A stretch of 64,000 bases of DNA from Lathyrus oleraceus. Lineage: Eukaryota; Streptophyta; Magnoliopsida; Fabales; Fabaceae. Where the stretch lies: the NCBI RefSeq assembly GCF_024323335.1, contig NC_066581.1, positions 438,557,781 through 438,621,780 of the forward strand, read 5' to 3'. A program made the position numbers and the translations under genes. The notes beneath the pieces are model-generated. The model saw only the letters and a list, made by a program, of their open reading frames with translations. It searched no databases and had not been told where the DNA came from. Below are positions 1-12,396 of this stretch, piece by piece (position 1 is the stretch's first letter; the number at the start of each line of letters is the position of its first letter).

Positions 1-1357
1 TTCCCACCCATTTTCAAACATAGGGGCATCCTTATAATCTCCATGTTCTTTTCTTGCCTATAAATAGAGCCTTGATTTCACTTGTTTCATCATCCAAACT
101 TAGTTACAACTAGGCATATATCAGTATTGTGTAAAAGTGGTAATCGCTTCACATCGGAGTGTTGCCACATTGTGTAATCGAGTCTGTAATCGAGTTTGGA
201 GCACTTTGGAAGGAAGTTTAATCCTGCCGCCATTTTCATTTCTGTTCCGCACTTTATTTGACCCTCCGATGGAGCAGGTTTTATTGCTTTACCTTTGTCT
301 ACTTTATTTTCCCGCACTGCCTTTGTTTTGGTTACTTTCCCGCACTGCCTTTATATTGTTTACTTTCCAGCACTGCCTTTATTTAGTTTACTTTCCCGCA
401 CTCGCACTTTACTTTGTTTATTTCTCGCACTGCACTACTTTCCTTTATTTCTTGCACCGCACTACTTTTATTTACTTTTTCTCACTCGCACTACTTTTAT
501 TTACTTTCCTGCATTCGCACTTATTACTTTTTTTTAAAAGTCTTTTACTTATCCGTTTTTATGATAAAAATTAAAATGTATTTTTACTTTACCATGTCTG
601 GCTAAACCTATAAAGGTTAGAATGTTAGGATCGTAATTGAACCGATAATCCGTATAATTGTTTGTAGAAACACTTAAGGGCTATTTTGACTTTCAACTTA
701 AGTTTTCCGGCACTTAATTTCCGTTGGGTAAGATCGAAAGTCGTCTGACGTCTGTTTAAACTTAGTTGTTTTTTAACTATTTCAAATATAGCGAAAGCGC
801 TTTGTTTAGTTCATTAGGAGTTTTTAACTTAAAAGGAAAAGTGATTTTAAAACTATTTTCGGACGCGTTTATAAGTTTAGAGTCTGGTTCGTGAGAACCT
901 CTTTTGGTTAAGAAATCCAGGTCAAAATAATTTTCAACTTAGTCAAGACACTATATTTCTTAAAAATAGGTTTGCTACTCTAACGCAATATGCGCCTTTT
1001 TATAAGTGACAATAAGAGGGTTTGATTAGGGAGTACAACTCGGTTCTGAATACATGAAAGCGACAATTCCCGTTAAATTGGTTCTTTTCAAAGTAGGAAA
1101 CACTGCCCATAAGTAATTCTATTAGCAAGTACTTGGATTGTTAATTGATTATGTGAATTACATTCGAACCTGTCTTTATTAATTGAATTTAATTGAATAC
1201 TGTATTTTTCATTATGCACTCTTAAAAACCCTGTTTCGATTACCTTAGATAAGCACCGTAACAATAGATAACGATAGATCGACATTTGGTCTCTGTGGAT
1301 TCGACAATCTTTTATATTACTCTGACACGTTCGTATACTTGCGAAAAACACGCATCA
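1..1357 (+). repeat. 5' LTR of Athila-type element (left end outside window)
   Basis: The segment lies directly upstream of a tRNA-Asp-type primer site and ends in ...CATCA, as expected for an Athila LTR ending in CA. A TATA box at 59 puts the probable transcript start near 90, so most of what is visible would be R-U5, about 1.27 kb. The stretch 290-540 is a degenerate pyrimidine-rich repeat built on a TTTACTTTCCCGCACT-like unit; the open frames there are low-complexity and I do not call them genes. No TG start is visible, so the LTR begins upstream of the window. Confidence 0.75.
59..66 (+). promoter_or_regulatory. TATA box of Athila 5' LTR
   Basis: TATAAATA followed by a purine-rich stretch, in the U3 part of the LTR and on the same strand as the element's gag-pol. 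Predicted pol II promoter; the start site was not tested. Confidence 0.6.
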
Positions 1358-1363
1358 AGTTTT

Positions 1364-1380
1364 TGGCGCCGTTGTCGGGG
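1364..1380 (+). other. Primer-binding site, tRNA-Asp type
   Basis: TGGCGCCGTTGTCGGGG matches the complement of the plant tRNA-Asp 3' end with one mismatch (T in place of C at position 13). It begins 6 bp after the LTR end. tRNA-Asp priming is characteristic of Athila elements. Confidence 0.85.
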
Positions 1381-1447
1381 ACCAATTTCGTCAAATTTCG
1401 TACCCTGTTGTTATATCGTTTAGACTTAGGTTGCTACCTGCCGGTCA

Positions 1448-2893
1448 ATGCGAAGGACTCGTAGCCCCGGAAGCTTAGTAGATCCTCTGGCGGAACCTGA
1501 ACGTTACGCTCACGCACGTTTATTTTTCCATAGAATTAGGAGAGCTATGGCCGAAGATCAAAATCAAAGACCTCTTAAGGATTTCTCCCAACCATCCAAC
1601 GAAGAACCTAGTTCTAGTATAGTAAACCCAACCATCCAAGCTAATAATTTCGAACTTAAACCCTCCCTGTTGCAACTAGTGCAACAGATACAATTCGCAG
1701 ATCTTGCTACTGAGAACCCAAACCAACATTTAAAAATCTTTCTCCAATTAGCAGACACTTTTAAAACCAATGAAGCTTCTCCCGAGGCAATCCGTTTAAG
1801 ATTATTCCCTTTCTCCCTCAGAGATAAAGCCCTATCATGGTTAGATTCCCTTCCACCCAATTCCATAACAACTTGGGAAAACCTTAGAAAAGTCTTCCTT
1901 GCTAGATACTTTCCCCCAAGTAAGACCGCCGTTCTTTGAAACCAAATAACTAAATTTACCCAGAATCAAGGAGAATCGTTGTTCGAAGCTTGGGAGAGAT
2001 ATAAAGAGCTGTTAAGAGCATGCCCACATCATGGTTTAGAAAATTGATTAATCATTCAGACCTTCTATAATGGACTTCACTATAACACTAAGATGACCAT
2101 CGACGCTGCTGCAGGTGGCGCACTGATGAACAAACCTTATCCTGAAGCTAGCGCCCTTATCAAAGATATGGCTCAAAACCATCAATCATGGGGAGTTGAA
2201 CGAGCAACAGTTGAGAAGAAGGAAGCCCAAGAAGGAGAACATGAGTTCAGCTCTATAGACATGATGCAAGCTAAAATAGACGCGTTAGCCCTCAAGGTTG
2301 AGCATATGTGTATAAACCCGAATACTGCAACTTCATCTTCGTCAGATTGTGAGATATGTGGAACCAAAGGACACCAATCTGCAAAATGAAGTCTCTTAAA
2401 TCAAACCAACTCTGAGCAAGTGAACTACGCCCAAGGGAACCCATATTCGAATACCTACAACCCTGGATGAAGGAATCACCCGAACTTCTCCTATAAGAAC
2501 AATAACCCTATCCAAAATACTGCACCTCCGAGACAACCAGGTTACCAAGCCCCAAGACCAAATCAACCTATGCAACCTGTGCCACCAAAGCCGAGCCTTG
2601 AGAAAATTGTGGAAAATTTTATCACTGCTCAAACCCAACAAAACAAAGAGTTCATGAACCAAAACATTAACGTTAACGAACTGATTACCCAGTTAGGAAC
2701 CAAGGTTGACCAAATAGTTACTCACAATAAGATGCTTGAAACCCAGATCTCTCAGGTAGCCTTAAACCAAGCCCCCCGGACTACACCTGGAGGACAGTTC
2801 CCTAGACAACCTCAACATAATCCAAGAGGACAAGCTATGCCATTACCCTACGTAGTGGGACCGCTTATGATGAGCCATTTAACCCAAGATTGA
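1448..2893 (+). pseudogene. gag: Athila-type gag, interrupted
   Basis: This is the capsid/nucleocapsid polyprotein that packages retrotransposon RNA in cytoplasmic particles. The first 163 codons carry the usual Athila gag start and capsid domain, including the hallmark LRLFPFSLRDKALSWL and a following FLARYFPPSK. The same frame continues past stops at 1937-1939, near 2046 and at 2387-2389. The zinc knuckle reads CEICGTKGH..., but its last Cys codon is now a stop. A Pro/Gln-rich and coiled-coil region follows (2570-2893). Protease continues in another frame, so a frameshift lies between about 2860 and 3000. Clearly decayed. Confidence 0.85.
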
Positions 2894-3000
2894 GTGAACC
2901 CAAAACATCTAAGGAATATACCGAAACCACGGACGAAGTGAAGGAACCAGAGGAATCTGAAAAACAGGAAGGTCAAGAAAAAGGAGAAGAACCTAAAGAC

Positions 3001-5004
3001 AAAACTTATGTACCACCCCTGCCATACAAACCACCGATACCATATCCGCAAAGACTCAAACAGGCCTAGATCAATAACCAATATCATAAATTCATTAAGA
3101 TTATAGAAAAACTTCACATAGAAATCCCTTTCACAGAAGCCATCACCCAAATACCTTCTCATGCAAAGTTTCTCAAAGACATCCTTACCAACAAATGTAG
3201 ACTCGACGATCCGAAGCCCTTGGAATGCAATTCTATTTCCGAGAATAAGTTAGCCAAAAAAGATAAAGATCCTGGAAATTTCTCCATTCCTTGTATTTTG
3301 GGAAGTCATGTCATCGAAAAAGCTTTTCTAGACCTAGGAGCTAGTGTGAGCTTAATGCCTTTAGCAGTTTGTGAGAGGTTAAACTTAGGAGAATTACAAC
3401 CTACTAAGATGTCCCTTCAATTAGCTGATAGATCTGTTAAGTATCCGATAGGCATATTAGAAGATGTCCCTGCTAGGATAGGTCAGTTTTTTATCCCTAC
3501 TGATTTTGTTGTCATGGGCATTAAAGAGGATGATGATATACAAATACTTCTAGGTAGATCATTCTTATCAACTGCAGGAGCCATAATAGATGTCAAGAGA
3601 GGAAAGTTGACCTTTGAGGTAGGTGACGAGAAGATAGAATTTATACTTTCAAAATTTCTTATGGAACCTGTGAAGGGAGACGCATGTTATGCCATAGATA
3701 TCATTGATGAATGTGTTAGGGAGATAGAACAAGAAGAAATCATAAAAACAATTAAGTTGCCATCAACTCTCATACTGGAAGATGATAACTTTAGGAATCC
3801 CTACATCAATGATAACCTTTACGAATGTTTATCCCTTACCTCAGATCCTATGTCATGCCCTAAGAATCCAACCTTAGAACATAAGGAACTGCCTAAGAAC
3901 CTGAGATATGAGTTTCTTGATGAAGAGATGAACCGTCCTGTTATAGTCAGTGCTACCTTGAGCCAAGAGGAATCAGCCTTAGGATATAATATCTCTAGAG
4001 AACATCAGAGAAGAATAGACCCTATAATGAATGATGTTGTTAAAAGAGAAGTTCTTAAGTTACTTGAGGCAAGTATAATCTATCAGATCTCGGATAGTAA
4101 GTGGGTGAGCCCTGTGCATGTAGTACCTAAAAAGGGAAGCATCACAGTAGTGCAAAACGATAAAGGCGAACATATAGCAAAATGGATAGAAGGAGGGTGG
4201 AGGATGTGCATAGACTACAGAAAGTTAAATAAAGAAACCAGGAAGGATCATTTCCCTTTACCATTTATAGACCAGATGTTGGAGCGTCTAGCCAGACACT
4301 TTTACTTTTTCTATCTAGATGAATACTATGGATTCTTCCAAATACCTATCCACCCCGAAGATCAAGAGAAAACTACCTTTACATGCCCTTATGGAAATTT
4401 TGCCTACAGACGAATGCCATTCGGACTCTGTAATGCCCCAGCTACTTTTCAACGCTGCATGATGTCAATCTTTGCAGATTACCTAGATAGTATCATGGAA
4501 GTATTTATGGATGATTTCTCGGTTTGCGGATTTGATTTCCAAAATTGTCTTGCTAACCTTGAGAAAATTCTGGAGAGATGCGTGAAGGTGAACCTTGTGC
4601 TAAACTGGGAAAAATGTCATTTCATGGTTACAGAAGGGATTGTTTTAGGACATATAGTTTCTGAAAAAGCTATTGAGGCAGATAGAGCGAAGATAGAAGT
4701 CATAGAGAATCTAAAACCACCCAAAACTATCAGAGAAGTCCGAAGTTTCCTTGGACATGCTGGATTCTACCGGTGTTTTATCAAAGACTTCTCTAAAATA
4801 ACTAAACCTTTAACTGGCCTTTTAATGAAAGATGCTGAATACATTTTCGATGAAAAATGTAATGAAGCATTTAATCTTTTAAAGCAAGCGTTGATTTCAG
4901 CACCCATTATGCAACGCCCTGATTGGTCAGAACCTTTTGAGATAATGTGTGTCGCTAGTGGTTATGCCATTGGAGCCGTTCTAGGACAAAGGAAAGATAA
5001 ATAA
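3001..5004 (+). pseudogene. pol: Athila pol, protease and reverse transcriptase part
   Basis: The frame starts with the conserved YVPPLPYKPPIPYPQR linker, has a stop near 3067, and is then open from 3220 for 594 codons. The aspartic protease motif reads LDLGASVSLMP, with Asp at residue 38 of that open stretch; D-L-G-A is the usual Athila form. RT follows with WRMCIDYRKLN, FFQIPIHPEDQEKTTF, YRRMPFGLCNAPATFQ and the catalytic FMDDFSV near residue 430, so the RT active site looks intact. The first part of RNase H comes before a TAA at 5002-5004. The product would cleave the polyprotein and copy element RNA into cDNA. This is the best-preserved part of the element. Confidence 0.9.
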
Positions 5005-5430
5005 TTACATGTGATTTATTATGCCAGTAAAACCCTAGACGCCGCCTAACTTAACTACGCAACAACTGAAAAGGAACTACTAGCTGTAGTTTTTGCTATA
5101 GACAAATTCAGATCTTATCTAGTAGGAGCCAAAATTATAGTTTACACTGATCATGCTTCCATTCGTTACCTATTAAGTAAAAAAGATGCTAAGCCCAGGT
5201 TACTCCGATGGATTCTGTTACTACAAGAGTTTGATTTAGATATCCGAGATAAAAAAGGCACTGAAAATGTAGTAGTTGATCACTTTTCTAGGCTAGAACA
5301 CCTGAAAGCAGACTTCGTACCCATAAATGATGATTTTGCCTATGATAGACTGATAGCTAAACTAGAAGCCATTAAAGACGATAACCTAGGACCTCATGAG
5401 CACTTCCAAAAATCCTTAGTTGTAAGTAAC
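5005..5430 (+). pseudogene. pol: Athila pol, RNase H part
   Basis: The RT frame continues past the stop at 5002-5004 and a second in-frame TAA near 5047. Readable RNase H motifs are [28 protein letters not shown] and [12 protein letters not shown], followed by the RNase H-integrase linker ([15 protein letters not shown]). It would degrade RNA in the RNA-DNA hybrid. With two stops in 50 bp it cannot be translated as it stands. Confidence 0.8.
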
Positions 5431-6738
5431 GTGCCATGGTATGCATACTTTGTTAATTATCTAGCTGCTGATATCATACCCCCTGATCTTGACTACCACC
5501 AAAAGAAGAAGTTCTTTAACAATGTGAGAAACTTTTATTGGGACGAACCGCTCCTTTTCAAAAGGGGTAAAGATGACATTTTTCGCCGTTGCGTTCCAGA
5601 AGAGGAGGTAAAAAGTATAATTGAGCATTGTCAATCTGAACCCTATGGTGGACATGCGAGCACCTCTAAGACATACGCCAAGATTCTTCAAGCTTGCATG
5701 TTCTGGCCTACCATGTGGCGTGATGTCCATGCTTGCATTGTCAAATGTGATAGATGCGAACACACGGGAAATATTTCAAGACGTGACGAAATGCCTCTAA
5801 GAAACATTCAAGAAGTAGAACTCTTCAATGTTTGGGGTATAGATTTCATGGGACCTTTCCCACCATCCTTAGGAAACAAGTATATCTTAGTAGCTGTGGA
5901 CTACATGTCTAAGTGGATTGAAGCTATAGCTGCACCCACAAACGACACTAGAGTGGTGATCAAGTTATTTAAAAACTATATATTCCCCAGATTTGGAACA
6001 CCCCGTTTAGTCATAAGCGATGGAGGATCGCACTTCATATCGAGAATATTTGATAAAATTTTAAGACAATATGGAGTTAGGCATAGAGTAGCAACACCAT
6101 ACCACCCACAGACTAGTGGCCAAGTAGAAGTCTCCAATAGGGAGATAAAACAAATTCTAGAAAAAACTGTTTCTATATCTAGAAAAGACTAGTCTCAGAA
6201 GCTCCAAGAAGCATTATGGGCCTACAAAACCGCTTTCAAAACCCCTATAGGAACAACTCCCTACCAACTAGTCTATGGAAAATCCTGTCATTTACCTTTT
6301 GAATTAGAGCATAAGGCCTATTGGGCCATTAAAACTTTGAATTTGGATTACCTGACCGCTGGTGAAAAACGTACCCTTGACATACACAAACTGGAAGAAC
6401 TCAGGCAATATGCCTACGAGAATGCCATAATATACAAAGAGAGAACCAACGCTTGGCATGACAAAAGAATTGTGATTTTTTTTTTCAATATAGGCGACCC
6501 TGTTCTCCTGTTCAATTCTAGGTTACGACTTTTCCCTAGGAAGTTGCGTTCAAGATGGACTGGCCCTTTAAAATTGTCTAAGATTCTGAGATCCGGAGCT
6601 GTAGAAATCAAGAACGAAACCTGTAGTCCATTCATTGTAAATGGGCAAAGAGTGAAGCTCTATGAAGGAGGAGACATTCCAACAGACTACTCCAGCCACA
6701 CTCTGATAGATCCACCAATTCCTACGACAGATGTATAA
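5431..6738 (+). pseudogene. pol: Athila pol, integrase
   Basis: Integrase inserts the cDNA into the genome. The N-terminal zinc-binding region ends in KCDRC, though the His part differs from the usual form. The catalytic triad is visible: [14 protein letters not shown], and GQVEV with exactly 35 residues between the second Asp and the Glu, so DD35E is preserved. A TAG at 6190-6192 interrupts the frame where relatives have Trp. The same frame continues with [30 protein letters not shown] and GPLKLSKI to the stop at 6736-6738. No chromodomain is seen. It is in the same frame as protease and RT. Confidence 0.85.
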
Positions 6739-7004
6739 GTTCCGATTGTCAAGCTAACGATGTTAAACAAGCGTTGCTTGGGAGGCAACCCACGGTTTTC
6801 TTATCTTATTTTACTTTTTTTGCATTTATTTACTTTATTTTATTTTTAATCATATTCTCGTCAGGACTAAATATCATTTGTAATGTTTGTGTTTTCAGGA
6901 TCCTTTTCCCTAACCTTTGCAGAATGCTGAACTTTAATGACATGCACGTGGCTTTCAGAGATGACGCATAGAGGGAGCGTTACATATTTCTCTACCAGCG
7001 CCCT
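6739..7004 (+). other. Spacer between integrase and env-position ORF
   Basis: It contains GGGAGGCAACCCA near 6780, a block I recognise as recurrent after pol in Athila-type elements. The rest is T-rich, and the short open frame at 6774-6971 is not convincing as a gene. Confidence 0.5.
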
Positions 7005-7673
7005 ATGGCACCTACACGATATCCGGACCAGGATTGCATGGACTCCCTAGGCATTGAGTCGAGCATCAGATTCCTGTGCCACCAACTCCAGTGGGATGAA
7101 TTCGCTGATGACATGAACAACACCTACAGGAACCTGACTTTGGAGTTCCTTAGCTCGTTTGCTTATGATCCTTACTCCGGACCAGATGGACATGCTGTTT
7201 TCAGGCTATTCAGGATTGAGTACTTTTTCAGCCAAAAGGAGTTCTATGACTTGTTAGGTTTTCAGACTACCCCCGACGCTATCCTTGAGACGCTGATGGG
7301 GTACATTCAGAGTAAGGAAGTGGAAAAACTCTGGAGCGATATCTCTGGTGGAGGGACTCAGGATCCTTCCACTCAGTTGTCCCAGGTTATCCACAACCCT
7401 GATTATACTCCTACGCCGCTTTCACCCAGGATTACTGTGCTCTCTAATAATTTATCTTTGCAGCCCCCAGATGTCCGCACGCAGATTGTCGAGTGTCTCA
7501 GAGAGGCTGCCAAGCTTAGGCAGGAGGTGGCTGACCTTACTTTACAGATTGAGGTATCCAATCTTACACATGCTACTGAGGCTGATTTTTTGTACCGAGA
7601 GATAGCAGAGCTTCGTCAGGAGATAGCCGTACTTCGTGGATCTAGTCAGGCAGAGGAGCCCCCTACTTTTTGA
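7005..7673 (+). CDS. Env-position ORF of Athila element (unknown function)
   Basis: An open frame of 222 codons where Athila elements carry their env-like ORF. The N-terminal half (about 1-120) has the look of this plant retrotransposon family (LTLEFLSSFAYDP, VFRLFRIEYFFSQKEFYDLLGF). The C-terminal 80 residues are a heptad-like coiled coil (LREAAKLRQEVADLTLQIE, REIAELRQEIAVLR). No signal peptide or membrane segment is evident, so I would not call it an envelope protein. It may be complete or internally deleted: a second env-like fragment follows at 7963, after a microsatellite. Confidence 0.6.
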   Translation: MAPTRYPDQDCMDSLGIESSIRFLCHQLQWDEFADDMNNTYRNLTLEFLSSFAYDPYSGPDGHAVFRLFRIEYFFSQKEFYDLLGFQTTPDAILETLMGYIQSKEVEKLWSDISGGGTQDPSTQLSQVIHNPDYTPTPLSPRITVLSNNLSLQPPDVRTQIVECLREAAKLRQEVADLTLQIEVSNLTHATEADFLYREIAELRQEIAVLRGSSQAEEPPTF

Positions 7674-7783
7674 GCTTACCGTCTCGTTTACCTTTTCTTA
7701 TTTATGCTTATATTATTTTTCGTATTTCCTAGACTTATTTTATATTATCGCATTTGGTATGTTTTCAAATTATGTTAGCACTT

Positions 7784-7907
<124 letters not shown>

Positions 7908-7962
7908 TTATTTCCTTTATATTCATATTATAGTCTAATAGTATTATTTATTTATTTGTTTA

Positions 7963-8921
7963 ATGTCTAAATTTTATTTTCATAAATTCTGCAAGCCTCA
8001 TTCTATTAGGAAAAACAATGAAAATGCTATCCGGACCCCCAGACCAACAAAAAGCATGGAGAAGCCCATACCAAAATCTTCAAATTTCGGCCCAGCTTCA
8101 AGAGTTTTTAGATATCTGTTGACATGTACTATTTTTGGTTGGGAGAATCCAAACAAGGTTAATGCTAGGGAGCTTCTATTTTTACAAGGAAGCCTCACAA
8201 ATAGGAGGATTAATTTGGTCCCTTTTATGATTTCTCATATGGCTTTAACTCTTAATAAAGCGGGACCTATTGTTTTAGAGGACTCATCACGTCTATTGCC
8301 CAAGCTCTTAACCTGAACAATGAGATAGCTACCTTAGTTCCCTTAGCTCCTCGCACAATCAACCTTAAATTGCTAAAAGATATGAAATTGTGCCGAGTGA
8401 GAAGAGAGGGAGGTTATGTGCTTATGATTCATAATGTAGTTATCCTATCTGTTGCCTTACCGTGCACAAAACGTACTGATGCACGTAATGCAAGGAATTG
8501 GGCCTATGATTTAGATGCCCCACCTGTTTTAGGTCCACTTCCTCCTAATGTTCCTGTTGAGGAGATGTGGCGAGACCACATGACAAGAGAACAAAGGCAT
8601 GATGGCCTACTCTTTACCATTCAACAACAACTAGCGGACAACATGAGCTTCATGCAATAATCACAGCGGAGGGCAAATCGATCCTATGCGACTGTTTCAC
8701 AGACCCTGCTTGTGATCACAAACATGAAATCCCGTCAACAGAACTGCCACCGTGAGCATTTTGCGCTGATAAAGGCCACTCAGGGTTCCATTTTAGGCAA
8801 CCTTCGAGAAGTGAGGACCGCTCAGGCTGCCTTATCAGCCAGGATGGACCAGAGAGACCGTCGTCCCAATAGATCCCGTCGTCCACCTCAGGATGGCGAA
8901 GGGACCAGTGGTCAGCAGTAG
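7963..8921 (+). pseudogene. Second env-like fragment, broken
   Basis: Readable from about 8085 as ASRVFRYLLTCTIFGWEN, then NARELLFLQGSLTNRRINLVPFM, in the frame ending at 8316. It then shifts to another frame covering 8318-8660 and 8712-8921 (NLKLLKDMKLCRVRREGGYV; C-terminal RRPNRSRRPPQDGEGTSGQQ). This resembles the middle and end of an Athila env-like ORF. It lies downstream of a complete-looking short env ORF, so it may come from a different Athila family. Function is unknown. Confidence 0.55.
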
Positions 8922-10020
8922 TGGGACATGTTACCCTCCCTTTATCTTATTTCAAAACATTGGGGACAATGTTAGATTTAAGTGTGGGAGGAGATTTTAT
9001 CGCTTTCTATTTCCCTTTGTTGTTTTTAGTTAGATTGTTTATTTTTATTGCTTTTTAGTTGTTTACTTTGTTTTATTTTGTTTTTAGTTAGTGTGTTTTA
9101 GAAAATACATGTGTCTGACGAGTCACCAATATAGTGTATCTTTAGTACATCCTCATCTCCCCACTCCTTTAGCCCTACCAAAAAAAATTTGCAAAAGAAA
9201 ACGGTGTTGTTCTTAAAGTTTTTGGGTTTTAAGACAGGTTTGAGTTAGGATGTGGTGACTTGGGAGAACTTTTTGAAACATTAGTATCGTTTTAGCACCA
9301 TAGACTTCATGAATATAGGAATCACTCCCGAAACCCCATATACCATGGCCTTAATTATCATTTCAGTATAGTGCTCAGTAGTTTATTCTAGCAGTCAGCT
9401 CCGGCCTAAGCATGCTCTACGTAGGGGACCGATGAACATAAGCGAATGATCCAGTGCAATAAATAAAGAAAAAGGCAACTCCGGGATAGGTGACCCTCAC
9501 AAGGTCATTTAAACCAAAAAGTTGTAAAAATTTGCTCCAAAAGAAAAAGAAAAAAAACTCACCCACTGTTAGTTGGTTCAGATGTACCTGGCACTGAACT
9601 CGGTAGGGCGGATTACGATCCGATCCCCCACAATTGCATTTGGCTCAAATAAAAGGGTTTATACAGATTTATGTGCCAGAAACGCCATGTTTAGGATTAG
9701 AATCACTAACCGGTCACTCTACTATGAAGCATGTACGGGTAACGGGCTTAATGTAATTGCGCCTGAATGAAAAGGACCCAAAAAGAGATGAAGAGGTAGG
9801 CCTAGGTATTGTGGGATAATATGGGTTGGTTAATATAGGAATGGAGTTTATATCCGTGTCTGCGGATAAGTTTCATCACGACACCCTTGGTTCACTCAGT
9901 TAGTACCTATCACTTCATCCTGACTTGAACTTAGAAGCCCTTTTAGCACGGATCACTCATCGACACCGGTTTTTCTTCTTCGAGCTTTTAATTGTTTTGC
10001 TTTAGATCAAACAAGGGTTT
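8922..10020 (+). other. Athila 3' untranslated region
   Basis: No gene seen. At 8960-8994 it carries TTGGGGACAATGTTAGATTT followed by the purine tract AAGTGTGGGAGGAGA, a block usual in Athila 3' regions and a possible second polypurine tract. The open frame at 9573-9770 has no recognisable motif. Confidence 0.6.
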
Positions 10021-10035
10021 AAGTGTGGGAGAATT
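10021..10035 (+). other. Polypurine tract of Athila element
   Basis: AAGTGTGGGAGAATT lies immediately before the TGATGACACTG start of the 3' LTR. It is the plus-strand priming site and near-identical to the tract at 8980. Confidence 0.8.
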
Positions 10036-10966
10036 TGATGACACTGAAATTCACCGTATTTTCGACTCCGATTTCGTATGCATTGTAGTTGTTTTATTGT
10101 TATTTTGTTATGTTATTACTATGTTTTTCTTTGTTTTTAGGTTTTCAGTCTAATCGGAGCCCCGGTCGAGAAAAGGAGCAAAAATGAGCTAAAGAGCCAT
10201 AAAATCAGCATTTTACACTTGTGGCTCCCATTGTGGCGGGCGCCATGGGTCCCACCATGACGTGTCCCAGTTTCGACCTCACCTCAACTACCACGCCTGC
10301 CACGATCTCCACTTGGGCGCTATAATTTCCTCACGTGGCGGGCGCCATAACAACGATCCATCATTTTCTACTATAATCTTTGCAATAACTTGTTATTTTA
10401 TTAAATTTTAAGCTTGGTTACATCGCGACATTAAACATTTTCATATTGCTATTAGATTCTTGCTTTCATATTATCATTATTTTGTAATTAATTTTATTTA
10501 CCTTTAAGCCTTTACTTTTCATGCAATGTTTATATTATCTATTATTCTTTTTGTTCATCTAACTATGAATGAGTAGACTTTTAGGGATAAGGGTTATGTG
10601 AGTTCATCTTATGACAAGTCTCTACTAAATTTATGTCATTGAAATTACGAGAATTTTAGACTTTGTATATTGTAGAACTCAAGTACCATTTTCACGTCTA
10701 TGGAGTTTGCGAAAGCAATGTCAATTGAGATGTTGTTCATGTATCGAAATATAATGAATCAACATATGAAAGTGAGTTGCTAAAACACTGATTTTGAGGC
10801 GCCACTAAAAAGGCTACTTGATCATAGTGGAGCTGTCATGTGACAAGACATAGTGCTCTTGATTGATTTATTTAGTTGTGCCTAAAACACGTTCAAATGT
10901 GCAAACTACGAAAATGGGTGACACAAATATTTATATTATTTCATATAAACATTTCTTATAACTTCT
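10036..10966 (+). repeat. 3' LTR of Athila element, left part (split by Ogre)
   Basis: Starts TGATGACACTGAAATTCACC directly after the polypurine tract. It contains GGCGGGCGCCAT twice (near 10235 and 10340) in the U3 part. It is interrupted at 10966 by an Ogre element and resumes at 35165. Its total length would be about 1.17 kb. Apart from the last ~100 bp I cannot match it to the 5' LTR. Confidence 0.8.
10962..10966. repeat. Target-site duplication, left copy (CTTCT)
   Basis: CTTCT directly before the TGTAAGACCCC start of the Ogre element. The same five bases follow its last CA at 35160-35164. Confidence 0.9.
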
Positions 10967-12388
10967 TGTAAGACCCCGATTTTGACCCTAAGATACCTCA
11001 TACTATCTCATCATATGCAATGACTTTGGGATCACACCTTGGCATCCTCGTTACCTCGTATTCATTGGGTTTGCATTGGGAGATATCACCAAGCACATTT
11101 GATTATATCATACTTCATTTTTCTTTGTTTACCAACCAAAATTCCAAAAATATGTCAATGTATAGTTTGTTTCTTTTGTAGGTAGTGTGCATGCTCACTT
11201 ATGCTCTATCAAGCTCATATCTAGGGTCTGAGACCCTCAATGCAATGAGTTCAATCAAGAATTGGTTCAAATTGGCTTTGGGAATCATATATGGATCCCA
11301 ATGATCTTCACATGTTATGTTGATCAAGAAATCATCAAGAGTTTGAAGCTTGTTTGCCTTGCAAATCCTAACTCGTCTTGGTATCTTGTTGACTTCTTCA
11401 ACATATTTCTTCAACAACTGATCAAATATTTCAAGGGATACTTAAAATTACATCTTATTATGCATATATGATCCTCCATGAGTCAAAAAAGTCAAAAGAG
11501 TGTCAAGCTAGCAAGATAGTTCAGGGTGGTTGACCAGAGAAAGTCAATTGGTCAAAACTAGGGTTCCCTAGACCCTATCTCCTACATTTTTTTTTTCATA
11601 TGAAAATGATTCCAAGAGAAATGTTACTCAAAATGACATTCCAAACAACTTTTATTTTGATTTCTAGAGCTAGTTTTCCTTGTAAAGTCATTTTTTATGG
11701 TGAAAGATTATAGGTCATTTTGTCTGAACCCTAGTTTGGAAGTCAACTTCCCAAGATCATAACTTGCTCGATTTATATGAGATGAAAGCCATTCAAACTC
11801 CATGATCAAATTCAAGATATCTAATTCAACTTTTATGTTTGGAGGAAGTTCAAATTCAACTTGAAAATGTATGTGCCAAGAGGAAACATTATAGGTCATT
11901 TTGGGTCAATACCATTGAACACGTGATTTTCCTCAACTTCTAAAATTCATAAATCCTTCATGCCAAATCCAAATGAGGTCAAATTTGTGACCAAATTGAA
12001 TAGGTTTGAAAGAGATACAATTTTGATGAGGGAACATTTCTCATTTTAAGCCCATAGAAAAAGTTATTCAAGGTGGAAGAAGTGAACATTTGACTTGGGA
12101 CATAGAAAATTTCCAAATATGTTTGATTTCCCAAACTTCCACCTCAAAAGTCATCATGATCCAAGCTTCAAATAAAAATGTGTTCAACATGAAAGTTGTT
12201 TCCCTTGATCTTGCCCTTCCAAAAAGTCCATGATCATATCATTTGGCCAAAGGATGAAGGACTTGCGCATGGGTGCATTATGAAGAACCATTTGGATGTT
12301 TTCCACTTCAACTTTTCATACACGATTGCATGGCTTTGTAATATGGCTTTGCCAAATTTGGATGTTTGTAGAACTCAATCTCATGGCC

Positions 12389-12396
12389 TATAAATA
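12389..12396 (+). promoter_or_regulatory. TATA box of Ogre 5' LTR
   Basis: TATAAATA, preceded by TCATGGCC and followed by the conserved AATTAAGGACCTCATGCCC. The same block recurs at 31914, at 49060 and (reverse strand) near 42180, which supports it as the LTR promoter. Confidence 0.75.

Noticed and set aside
137..605. Three overlapping open frames with Phe/Leu/Thr-rich proteins
   Set aside because: They arise from a pyrimidine-rich repeat (TTTACTTTCCCGCACT-like) in the LTR and show no domain.
1364..1380. tRNA gene fragment
   Set aside because: Only the 3'-end complement is present, directly after an LTR; it is a primer-binding site.
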